Shown in pieces: positions 35,473 through 42,885 of a DNA stretch of 64,000 nucleotides (within the stretch, counting starts at the first letter, position 1; each line of letters begins with the position of its first letter). This DNA comes from JAIYDJ01 sp031398695 (GTDB taxonomy: Bacteria > Pseudomonadota > Alphaproteobacteria > Rhodobacterales > Rhodobacteraceae). The notes under the pieces are model-generated. The model saw nothing but the letters and a program-made list of their open reading frames with translations. It ran no database searches and was not told the origin of the DNA. The DNA lies in assembly GCA_031398695.1 (NCBI GenBank), contig JANNNU010000127.1, positions 15,623 to 79,622 of the forward strand. Reading direction: 5' to 3'. The position numbers were made by a program, and so were the translations under genes.

Positions 35473-36077
35473 ACCATCGCCCGTTGATCGCCATCCTGCG
35501 CGGCATCACCCCGCCCGAGGCGGTGCCGGTGGCCGAGGCCTTGATCGCCGCCGGGATCACCCGAATCGAGGTGCCCTTGAACTCGCCCGATCCGCTCGTG
35601 TCGATCGCGGCGATGGTGCAGGCCTGTGCCAGCCGTGCCGAAATCGGGGCGGGAACCGTGCTGACCGCAGCACAGGTCGAGGCGGTCGCCGGTCATGGGG
35701 GGCGACTGATCGTGTCGCCGAACTGCAACCCCGACGTGATCCGCACGACCAAGGCCCTCGGGCTGGCCAGCTGGCCGGGGGTGATGACCCCGACCTAATG
35801 TTTCGCGGCGCTGGACGCCGGAGCGGACGGGTTGAAGATCTTTCCGGCCAGTCTGATCGGACCCGACGGTTTGAAGGCGGTCCGCGCGGTCTTGCCGGCG
35901 GACTGCGCGGTCTATGCGGTGGGCGGGGCCGGGCCTGCAAACTTCGGGGCGTGGATGGCCGCCGGGGCGAACGGCTTTGGCCTTGGCACGGCGCTTTACA
36001 CGCCGGGCCTGACCATGCCCGAGGTTGGCGCACGGGCGGCGCAGATCGTTGCGGCTTTTGACGGAGTGGTGCGATGA
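35469..36077 (+). pseudogene. dgoA: 2-dehydro-3-deoxy-6-phosphogalactonate aldolase interrupted by a stop codon
   Basis: From GTG 35469 the frame encodes a KDPG/KDPGal aldolase: IAILRGITPPEAVPVAEALI, TRIEVPLNSPDPL, GAGTVLTAAQVEAV, SPNCNPDVI, then SWPGVMTPT and an in-frame TAA at 35796-35798 (codon 110). The frame resumes without shift as CFAALDAGADGLKIFPASLI and runs to 36077 (203 codons in all). Homologues have Glu after TPT, so GAA changed to TAA is the simplest lesion. The Schiff-base lysine (GLKIFPAS) lies after the stop, so the truncated product should be inactive. Flanking genes are intact and still overlap it. Confidence 0.9.
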
Positions 36078-36931
36078 TATTCGACGATCGGCTGTGCGAG
36101 CTTGGCGAGGGGCCGCTGTGGCATCCAGAGCGCAAGCAACTGTTCTGGTTCGATATCCTGCGCAACCGCATGCTGTCGCAGACACCCGAGGGGCCGCAGG
36201 AATGGCAGTTCGGCGAACGGGTTTCGGCGGCAGGCTGGATCAGCCTGGACGAGTTGCTGATCGCGTCGGAAACCGCCTTGTTCCGGTTTCATTTGCACAC
36301 CGGCGCGCGTGAAACGGTGGCCGATCTCGAGCCCGAACTGGCTGGCAACCGGTCGAACGACGGGCGCGCCGATCCGATGGGTGGCTTCTGGATCGGAACG
36401 ATGGGCAAGCGGGGCGATGACGACCGCAAGGCGGGCGCGATCTACCGCTATCATCGGGGCGTGCTGCGCAAGGTCTATGGCGGGGTCACGATCCCCAACG
36501 CGATCTGTTTTTCCGCCGACGGGCGTACGGCCCATTTCGCGGATACGCCGACGCAAAAGGTGATGCGGGTGTCGCTCGATGCGCAGGGCTGGCCGTCGGG
36601 CGAGCCCGAGATCTATCTGGATCTGTCATCCAGGGATCTGTTTCCGGACGGCGCGGTGACGGACGCGGCGGGCAATCTGTGGCTGGCCCAATGGGGCGCC
36701 GCGCGGATCACCTGCTATGCGCCGAACGGCGCGCTTTTGCGCAGCGTCGATGTCGCGGCGCCCAACACCTCGTGTCCGGCCTTCGGCGGCGCCGACATGG
36801 CCACCCTGTTCTGCACCACGGCCTTGCAAGACATGCCTGCGGCGGCACGGGCCGCCTATCCCGATGCCGGAAAGACGTTTTCCGTCGCGGACGTAGCGCG
36901 CGGGCGGGCCGAGCCGCGGGTGATCCTGTGA
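36074..36931 (+). CDS. SMP-30/gluconolactonase-family lactonase
   Basis: 285-residue six-bladed propeller of the SMP-30/LRE family: LGEGPLWHPERKQLFWFDIL (metal-ligand Glu), NRSNDGRADPMGGFWIGTMG, IPNAICFSADGRTAHFADT, and DGAVTDAAGNLWLAQWG, which give the usual Glu, Asn, Asn, Asp metal site. In this operon it most likely hydrolyses galactonolactone formed by a galactose dehydrogenase encoded elsewhere. Overlaps dgoA and the GH42 gene by 4 bp each. Confidence 0.88.
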   Translation: MIFDDRLCELGEGPLWHPERKQLFWFDILRNRMLSQTPEGPQEWQFGERVSAAGWISLDELLIASETALFRFHLHTGARETVADLEPELAGNRSNDGRADPMGGFWIGTMGKRGDDDRKAGAIYRYHRGVLRKVYGGVTIPNAICFSADGRTAHFADTPTQKVMRVSLDAQGWPSGEPEIYLDLSSRDLFPDGAVTDAAGNLWLAQWGAARITCYAPNGALLRSVDVAAPNTSCPAFGGADMATLFCTTALQDMPAAARAAYPDAGKTFSVADVARGRAEPRVIL

Positions 36932-38823
36932 AGCGCACGCTGGGGGTCTGCTATTATCCCGAACACTGGGACGAGGCGGTGTGGGAACGCGATGCCGCGC
37001 GGATGGCAAGCCTCGGGTTGACCTGGGTGCGGATCGGCGAGTTCGCCTGGGGCCGGACGGAGCCGGTGGAGGGCCAATATGACTGGGGCTGGTTGGACCG
37101 CGCAATTGCGGTGCTGGGGGCGGCGGGGCTGAAGGTGGTCTTGGGCACGCCCACCGCGACGCCGCCGCGCTGGATGCTGACCAAACATCCCGACATGTTG
37201 GCTTTGGACAAGGAAGGCCGCCCCAGGGGCTTTGGATCGCGCCGACATTATTGCTTTTCGTCAAGGCCGTATCGCGCCGAATGCGCGCGGATCGTCGGCG
37301 CAATGGCCGAGCGGTACGGCCGCAAGCCGCATGTGGCGGCCTGGCAGACCGACAACGAATACGCCTGCCATGACACCACGCTGTCCTATTCGGCGGCGGC
37401 GTTGGGCGCGTTTCGCGACTGGCTGGCGCAACGGTATCAAAGCCCGCAAGCGTTGAACCGGGCCTGGGGCAATGTGTTCTGGTCGATGGACTATGCCAGT
37501 TTCGACGAGATCGGGCTGCCAAACCTGACGGTGACCGAGGCAAACCCCGCGCATGTCATGGCCTTCCGCCGCTTTGCCAGCGACGAGGTGGTGGGCTTCA
37601 ACCGCCTGCAGGTCGACATCATCCGCCGCCATTCGAACGCGCCGATCGCGCACAACTACATGGGCCAGATCACCGATTTCGACCATTTCGCGGTGGGGGC
37701 CGATCTCGACATCGCGTCGTGGGACGCCTATCCGCTGGGGTTCCTGTCGGACCGCCTGCCGGCGACGCCCGAGCATCGGCGGCGGTTCGTCCGGCAGGGC
37801 GATCCGGACTTTCAGGCGTTTCACCACGATCTCTATCGTGCCGTGGGGCGCGGGCGCTGGTGGATCATGGAACAGCAGCCCGGCCCGGTGAACTGGGCCC
37901 CCTGGAACCCAGACCCGCTGCCCGGCATGGCGCGGCTTTGGGCGTGGGAGGCGTTCGCGCACGGGGCGGAGGCGGTGTGCTATTTCCGCTGGCGGCAGGC
38001 GCCGTTCGCGCAGGAACAGATGCATGCCGGACTGTTGCGCCCGGATTCCGTAGGGGCCCCGGCCTTTGGCGAGGCCGGGCAGGTGGCCACCGAGTTGGCG
38101 CAGATGCCCGACGTGGCCGTCGAACAGGCCCCGGTCGCGCTGGTGTTCGACTATGCCTCGGCCTGGGCGTGGGAGACGCAGCCCCAGGGGCGCGATTTCA
38201 GCTATTTCCGGCTGGTGTTCGAGGCGTATCGCGCTCTGCGGCGGCTGGGCCAGAACGTTGACATCCTGCCGCCCGACGTGGCCGACCTGTCGGGCTACGC
38301 GCTGGTGCTGGTGCCTGGGGTGGCAACGCTGTCCCCTGCCCTGCTGGGCGCCCTGGCGGCGTTTGACGGCACTTCGCTGATCGGTCCCCGCACCAACGCG
38401 AAAACGCCCGAGTTTGCAACGCCGGTGCCGCTGGCCCCCAACCTGCCGGGGCTGGACGCACGGGTGAGCCGCGTCGAAAGCCTGCCGCCGGATGTACCGG
38501 TGCCGTTGGCGGCGGGCGGGCAGTTCCTGCACTGGCGGGAAAAGCTGGAAGGAACGGCGGAGGTGGTCGAGGCTTGCGCGGATGGGTTTCCAGCACTGGT
38601 ACGCACCGGCCGCCTGCACTATCTGACCGGCTGGCCGGATGCCGCGACCTGGGGGCGGATGCTGCGGGCGATGTGTGCCGAGGCCGGCATCGCCGTGATC
38701 GACATGCCGGATGGTCTGCGCCAGCGGCACGCCGGCGGGGTGCGGTTTCTGTTCAACTATGACGCAGAGCCGGTCGCGTTTGACGGAGTGGTCGTGCCTG
38801 CCGCCGGGGTGCATTGGGGGTAA
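36928..38823 (+). CDS. Family 42 beta-galactosidase
   Basis: 631 residues with the three GH42 domains. The TIM barrel starts GVCYYPEHWDEAVWERDAAR; the acid/base Glu144 is in WQTDNEYAC and the nucleophile Glu315 in WWIMEQQPGPVNW. A trimerisation domain follows from about residue 400 and a short beta domain ends in FLFNYDAEPVAFDG. No signal peptide, so it acts on imported beta-galactosides in the cytoplasm. It starts with GTG at 36928, overlapping the lactonase stop. Last gene of the galactoside operon. Confidence 0.93.
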   Translation: MKRTLGVCYYPEHWDEAVWERDAARMASLGLTWVRIGEFAWGRTEPVEGQYDWGWLDRAIAVLGAAGLKVVLGTPTATPPRWMLTKHPDMLALDKEGRPRGFGSRRHYCFSSRPYRAECARIVGAMAERYGRKPHVAAWQTDNEYACHDTTLSYSAAALGAFRDWLAQRYQSPQALNRAWGNVFWSMDYASFDEIGLPNLTVTEANPAHVMAFRRFASDEVVGFNRLQVDIIRRHSNAPIAHNYMGQITDFDHFAVGADLDIASWDAYPLGFLSDRLPATPEHRRRFVRQGDPDFQAFHHDLYRAVGRGRWWIMEQQPGPVNWAPWNPDPLPGMARLWAWEAFAHGAEAVCYFRWRQAPFAQEQMHAGLLRPDSVGAPAFGEAGQVATELAQMPDVAVEQAPVALVFDYASAWAWETQPQGRDFSYFRLVFEAYRALRRLGQNVDILPPDVADLSGYALVLVPGVATLSPALLGALAAFDGTSLIGPRTNAKTPEFATPVPLAPNLPGLDARVSRVESLPPDVPVPLAAGGQFLHWREKLEGTAEVVEACADGFPALVRTGRLHYLTGWPDAATWGRMLRAMCAEAGIAVIDMPDGLRQRHAGGVRFLFNYDAEPVAFDGVVVPAAGVHWG

Positions 38824-38830
38824 GGGTCGC

Positions 38831-38880
38831 GTGGGGGCCAGCCCCCACACCCCCGGGATATTTGTGCCAAGGAGGAAGGG
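38831..38880 (-). repeat. Recurrent 3'-UTR element, copy C (after phnX)
   Basis: Same layout as copy B: a GGGGG-CCAG-CCCCC hairpin, CACCCCCGGGATATTTGTG, then a purine-rich end abutting the phnX stop. It occupies almost the whole 57-bp gap between the convergent GH42 and phnX genes. Confidence 0.7.
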
Positions 38881-39672
38881 CTAGGCGGAAAGCTGTCGGA
38901 CCAGGGCAGGCAGGTCGGCGATGGTGTCGATGACGTGGTCGGCCCCGGCGGCTTTGAGGCGCTCGGTGGCTGTGGCGCGCAGGCGGGCGACTTCGGCCGC
39001 AGGGGTGGCGGCGAGTGCCTCGGGCGTGAGGCCCACGATGTTGCCGGACAACGCGACGCCCACGGTCAGGCAGCCGGCGGCGACGCCTTCGAGGATGCCG
39101 GGTTCGGTGTCGTCGACCTTGATGACGGCGCTTGGCGGGTAGACGCGCAGGTCGATGAAGGTCTGATACATCTGCAAGGGACCCGGGCGGCCTTCGGCAA
39201 GGTCGTCGGCGCAGACCAGATTGTCGGGCTCGTAGCCTTGGGCTGCGGCCACGGGCAGGACGCGTTCCATGATCGAGCGGGTGTAGCCGGTGGTCGAGCC
39301 GATCTTGAGGCCCATGGCGCGCAGGGCGTCGATGGCGTCGCGGCCACCCGGGACGAGGGTTGCGTATTTCGCGACGACCTCTTCGTTCATCGGGACGAAA
39401 ATCTTGTAGATTTGATCGGTGGCGGCGTCATCGGCGGGGCTGCCTTGGGCGGTTTCCCATTGCGCGGCGAGGGGCGGGTCGGTCAGCATGGTGCGGATGT
39501 GGTTCCATTTCGGCATGCCCATCGGCGCGCGCGCCTGCGCGACGGTGGCGGTGATGCCGAAGCGGGCGAACGCCTCGACGAACACGCCCATCGGGGCGAA
39601 GCTGCCGAAGTCGATGGTGGTGCCGGCCCAGTCGAAGACGACCGCCTTGAAGCTCGGGGCTTTGACGTTCAT
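38881..39672 (-). CDS. phnX: Phosphonoacetaldehyde hydrolase
   Basis: 263-residue HAD-superfamily phosphonatase: KAVVFDWAGTTIDFGSFAP with nucleophile Asp14, and MGMPKWNHIR with Lys55, the Schiff-base lysine specific to PhnX. Then GSTTGYTRSIM and VKVDDTEPGILEG-type segments (IKVDDTEPGILEGVAAG). It cleaves phosphonoacetaldehyde to acetaldehyde and phosphate. The ATG overlaps the phnW stop by 4 bp; the two enzymes form the 2-aminoethylphosphonate pathway. Confidence 0.95.
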   Translation of the reverse strand: MNVKAPSFKAVVFDWAGTTIDFGSFAPMGVFVEAFARFGITATVAQARAPMGMPKWNHIRTMLTDPPLAAQWETAQGSPADDAATDQIYKIFVPMNEEVVAKYATLVPGGRDAIDALRAMGLKIGSTTGYTRSIMERVLPVAAAQGYEPDNLVCADDLAEGRPGPLQMYQTFIDLRVYPPSAVIKVDDTEPGILEGVAAGCLTVGVALSGNIVGLTPEALAATPAAEVARLRATATERLKAAGADHVIDTIADLPALVRQLSA

Positions 39673-40859
39673 GCGGCGACCTCTTTGAGGAAATGGGCGC
39701 GTTCTTGCAGCGATTTGGCCGGCGGGGCGGCTGATCCGACGCCCATGTCGCGCAAGGCATGGCGGGCGGCTTCGATGACCTGATCGATCACCCCCGTGTC
39801 GAAGCGGCCGATGGTGCCGACACGGAAGCTGTCGACGGCGGTCAGTTTGCCGGGATAAAGGATGAACCCGCGCGCCTTCATCCGGTCGTAGAAATCGGGA
39901 AACGCGAAGGCCGGGTCGGCGGGGCAGAAGAACGTCGTGATGATCGGCGACAGCCATGCGTCGGCGAGCAGGGTTTCGAACCCCAGTTGCCGCATCCCGC
40001 CCACCAGACGGTTGCGGTTGGCGGCATAGCGGGCGCCGCGGGCCGCGACGCCGCCCTCGGCCTCGTGTTCGCGCAGCGCGGTCAGAAAGGCTGCGACGGC
40101 ATGGGTGGGCGGGGTATAGCGCCACTGGCCGGACCGCTCCATCTCGGCCCACTGGGCACGCAGGTCGAGGCTGAGCGAATGGGCATTGCCCGCAGCGGCG
40201 GCCAGAACGTCGGTCCGGGCCAGCACGAAACCGAATCCGGGCACCCCCTCGATGCATTTGTTGGCGCTGCTGACCACCGCGTCGAAGGCGATTTCAGCGG
40301 GGAGCACGGGGACGGCGCCGAAGGCCGACATGCTGTCGATCAGCAGGCGGCGGCCGGCGGCTTCGGTCGCCTTGGCGATTTCGGTCAGGGGGTTGAGGAT
40401 ACCGGACGAGGTTTCGCAGTGGATCGCGACAACATGGGTGATGGTGGGATCGGCCTGCAACAGCGCCGTGATCTCGGCCCCGCGCGGCGGCAGATAATCG
40501 CCCTTGTCCAAGAGCGTGCAGGCGCGCCCCATCTGCGCCAACTGCCTGGCCGCCCGCTGGCCGTAGGCACCGTTGGCGAGCACCAGCGCATGACCATCGC
40601 GTCGCAGGAACGTCCCCAGCATCGCCTCGACGCAGTAGCTGCCCGACCCCTGCATCGGCACGCAGGTGTAGGCGTCCGCGCCATCGCCCAGAAGCGCGAC
40701 CAGACGGCGGCGCATCTCGGCGGTCATGCTGCGAAAATCGGCGTCCCAGCTGCCCCAGTCAGTCAGCATCGCGGCCTTGACCGCATACGAGGTGGACAGC
40801 GGCCCCGGCGTGAGGAGCCAGGGTTCACCCATCCGGGGGGGCTCGATCGTGACGGGCAT
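39669..40859 (-). CDS. phnW: 2-aminoethylphosphonate--pyruvate transaminase
   Basis: 396-residue class V aminotransferase: EPWLLTPGPLSTSYAVKAAM, MQGSGSYCVEAMLG, LIDSMSAFGAVP and the PLP-lysine segment SSANKCIEGVPGFGFVLAR. It deaminates 2-aminoethylphosphonate to phosphonoacetaldehyde. The start at 40859 has GGAAG upstream and lies a plausible distance from the PHO box at 40902-40919; an ATG at 40895 would put the start almost against the box. Operon phnW-phnX. Confidence 0.93.
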   Translation of the reverse strand: MPVTIEPPRMGEPWLLTPGPLSTSYAVKAAMLTDWGSWDADFRSMTAEMRRRLVALLGDGADAYTCVPMQGSGSYCVEAMLGTFLRRDGHALVLANGAYGQRAARQLAQMGRACTLLDKGDYLPPRGAEITALLQADPTITHVVAIHCETSSGILNPLTEIAKATEAAGRRLLIDSMSAFGAVPVLPAEIAFDAVVSSANKCIEGVPGFGFVLARTDVLAAAAGNAHSLSLDLRAQWAEMERSGQWRYTPPTHAVAAFLTALREHEAEGGVAARGARYAANRNRLVGGMRQLGFETLLADAWLSPIITTFFCPADPAFAFPDFYDRMKARGFILYPGKLTAVDSFRVGTIGRFDTGVIDQVIEAARHALRDMGVGSAAPPAKSLQERAHFLKEVAA

Positions 40860-40901
40860 GGCGGCTTCCGTGCTGCTGTTGTGCGGGTCAATCATGATCC
40901 T

Positions 40902-40919
40902 GTGACGTGCCAATGACAA
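40902..40919 (-). promoter_or_regulatory. PHO box upstream of phnWX
   Basis: On the phnW strand the units TTGTCAT and ACGTCAC are separated by 4 bases (TGGC), giving the 7-4-7 layout of a PhoB box (consensus CTGTCAT repeats). It ends 43 bp before the phnW start. Confidence 0.65.
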
Positions 40920-40954
40920 GGCGCGCCCCAAGGTTTGACGCGCGGCTGGTGCGG

Positions 40955-40972
40955 GTGTCATGGCAGGGTCAC
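40955..40972 (+). promoter_or_regulatory. PHO box upstream of the isomerase-phosphodiesterase operon
   Basis: Units GTGTCAT (40955-40961) and GGGTCAC (40966-40972) with a 4-base spacer, on the plus strand 43 bp before the ATG at 41016. Together with the minus-strand box 35 bp away it makes the 156-bp intergenic region a divergent Pho-controlled promoter. Confidence 0.6.
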
Positions 40973-41015
40973 GAAAGACCCCTAGCGAGAGCGCAAATCA
41001 AATAGGAGAATTCCG

Positions 41016-41855
41016 ATGTCCCATGACTTGCCTGCATCCCATGACTTGCCTGTAATCGGCGCTGCGCTGAGCGTGGCTGAACTCGGTCCCTACCGCGACT
41101 GGGTGCTGGAAAAGGACCGCGACCTGGAACTGCAGTCGTTTCACACCGCCGAGGTGCTGAACGGCGACTGGGCTCCGCTGGCTGCCGAGGCGAAGCGGCT
41201 GCTCGACGGGTATCGCGGACGGCTGGGGATTCACGGGCCGTTCTGGGGTTTCGCCATCGACAGCATGGACCCCGACGTGCGCGCCGTGGTGCAAAAGCGG
41301 ATGACGCAAGGACTGGACGTGTGCGAGGCGGTGGGGGCCACGCAGATGGTCGTCCACTCGCCCTTCACCACCTGGGACTACAACAACCTCGACATGATGG
41401 ATGGCCAAAGGGACAAGCTGTTCACCAACGTGCACCTGACGCTGGATGACATCGTGGCGCGGGCGGAGTCGCAGGGCGTCACGCTGGTGATGGAAAACAT
41501 CGAGGATATCGACCCGCTGGACCGCAAGCGTCTGGTCGAAAGCTTCGGCTCGACCGCACTGAAGCTGTCGATCGACACCGGTCACGCACAGATCGCCCAC
41601 GGCAGCACGGGTGCGCCGCCGGTCGACTATTTCGTGCGGCTGGCGGGCGAGATGCTGGACCACGTCCACCTGCAGGACGCCGACGGCCATGCCGACCGCC
41701 ATTGGGGGATCGGCGAGGGCAACATCCTGTGGACGTCGGTGTTTCGGGCGCTTGGCGAATTGCCGGTCAAGCCGCGTCTGCTTCTGGAACTGCGCGACAA
41801 GGCCTTCATCCCGTCGTCGATGGCCTATCTGGCCGCACGTGGGCTGGGCCAATGA
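41016..41855 (+). CDS. Sugar phosphate isomerase/epimerase-like TIM-barrel protein
   Basis: 279 residues of the AP-endonuclease-2/xylose-isomerase-like superfamily: LGIHGPFWGFAIDSMD, ATQMVVHSPFT, LVMENIEDIDP (Glu), KLSIDTGHAQIAHG (Asp, His), DHVHLQDADGHADRHWGIG. The His/Glu/Asp pattern implies a divalent metal site. The precise reaction is unknown. It is the first gene of an operon with a phosphodiesterase (4-bp overlap) and probably ugpBAEC, behind a PHO box, so a role in processing imported phosphate esters is suggested. The first 12 codons contain an 18-bp tandem duplication (SHDLPA/SHDLPV). Confidence 0.75.
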   Translation: MSHDLPASHDLPVIGAALSVAELGPYRDWVLEKDRDLELQSFHTAEVLNGDWAPLAAEAKRLLDGYRGRLGIHGPFWGFAIDSMDPDVRAVVQKRMTQGLDVCEAVGATQMVVHSPFTTWDYNNLDMMDGQRDKLFTNVHLTLDDIVARAESQGVTLVMENIEDIDPLDRKRLVESFGSTALKLSIDTGHAQIAHGSTGAPPVDYFVRLAGEMLDHVHLQDADGHADRHWGIGEGNILWTSVFRALGELPVKPRLLLELRDKAFIPSSMAYLAARGLGQ

Positions 41856-42658
41856 GCGACTCCGCGACACTTAAGTTTCTGGTGATCAGCGACCTGCATC
41901 TGGTGGCGGATGGGCTGTCGATGGGCCTCGATACCGCCGAGCGGCTGCAGACATGCGTGGCGCAGATCAATGCGCGCTATGCCGACGCTGATTTCGTCGT
42001 GGTCGCCGGCGACCTGGCGGATCTGGGCGAGGAGGCGGCCTATCTGCGGTTGCAGGCGATCCTCGGTGGTCTGACCATTCCGGCTTACGTGACCTTGGGC
42101 AATCATGATGACCGACCCGTTTACCTGCGGGTGTTCGGGGCCGACAAGGCGGATGACACCGGCAACGTCAACCATGTGATCGACGCCAAGGGCTACCGGG
42201 TGATCGTGCTCGACAGCTCGGAGCCCGGCCGGGTGGACGGCGTGCTCGTGGTGTCGCAGATCGACTGGCTGACCGCCCGGTTGGCCGAGGCGCAGGATCG
42301 CCCGGTGATCGTGGTGCTGCACCACAACGCCAACGCGCTGCACATCGCCGCCGACAAGATCAAGCTGCTGGACGATGCGCCGTTCCTGGCCGCGCTGAAG
42401 ACGCACCCCGATGTGCGGCAGGTGATCGCGGGTCATGTCCATCTGACCTCGACCGCCGTCTATCACGGCATTCCGTTCACCACGCTGGCGGGCGGGCATT
42501 ATTCGGTGTCGTTCAACGTCGATCAACCCGACCAGTCGTTCAAGGCGCTGACCGGGCCGGGGCAGATGGCAGTGGTGGTCGGTCTGCCGCAGGTGACCAC
42601 CGTCCTCTTCGAGGATTTCATCGACGGCAACGCAGTCATCGGCGAATTCACCGACTGA
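41852..42658 (+). CDS. Class III metallophosphoesterase (GpdQ/CpdA-like phosphodiesterase)
   Basis: 268 residues with the full calcineurin-like metal motif set: ISDLHLV (DxH), VVAGDLADLG (GDxxD), TLGNHDDR (GNHD), VLHHNAN, and GHVHLTS (GHxH). Length and motif spacing match GpdQ, a glycerophosphodiesterase, and CpdA, a cyclic-nucleotide phosphodiesterase. Its place just before a glycerol-3-phosphate importer and behind a PHO box favours glycerophosphodiester hydrolysis, releasing glycerol-3-phosphate. No signal peptide, so cytoplasmic. Confidence 0.82.
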   Translation: MSDSATLKFLVISDLHLVADGLSMGLDTAERLQTCVAQINARYADADFVVVAGDLADLGEEAAYLRLQAILGGLTIPAYVTLGNHDDRPVYLRVFGADKADDTGNVNHVIDAKGYRVIVLDSSEPGRVDGVLVVSQIDWLTARLAEAQDRPVIVVLHHNANALHIAADKIKLLDDAPFLAALKTHPDVRQVIAGHVHLTSTAVYHGIPFTTLAGGHYSVSFNVDQPDQSFKALTGPGQMAVVVGLPQVTTVLFEDFIDGNAVIGEFTD

Positions 42659-42761
42659 ATTTGCGGCAAACCCGGCAACAATGGCGACGCCCCACCCTGC
42701 GGCGGGCGCGTTGTTATGGGCGGCCTCATTTTCCAAAGGCTTTTGAAGGCCTTGCGAAACT

Positions 42762-42823
42762 CCGTCACAGTTCGTTCATACTGCAGAATCCGAAACGTCA
42801 TCCAACTGTTGAATGACTGTCAA
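42762..42823 (+). promoter_or_regulatory. Six-unit PHO-box array upstream of ugpB
   Basis: Seven-base units recur every 11 bp: CCGTCAC (42762), CGTTCAT (42773), CAGAATC (42784, degenerate), ACGTCAT (42795), CTGTTGA (42806), CTGTCAA (42817). Five of six resemble the CTGTCAT half-site and all spacers are 4 bases, the PhoB-box geometry. The array ends 62 bp before ugpB in a 227-bp gap and gives ugp its own Pho-regulated promoter. Confidence 0.75.
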
Positions 42824-42885
42824 CCAAGCCGACTATCCGGGCCATGGGCTCGCACCACCTGCGAGGGCACCAACGGGAGATTGAC

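Noticed and set aside
35832..36077. Separate small gene covering the second half of dgoA
   Set aside because: It is the same reading frame as the 5' part and continues the aldolase fold; there is no ribosome binding site for an independent start.
36679..36927. N-terminal extension of the beta-galactosidase frame upstream of 36928
   Set aside because: It overlaps the lactonase gene in another frame; the GH42 fold begins at KRTLGVCYYPEHW, and a GTG start at 36928 overlapping the previous stop fits the operon's pattern.
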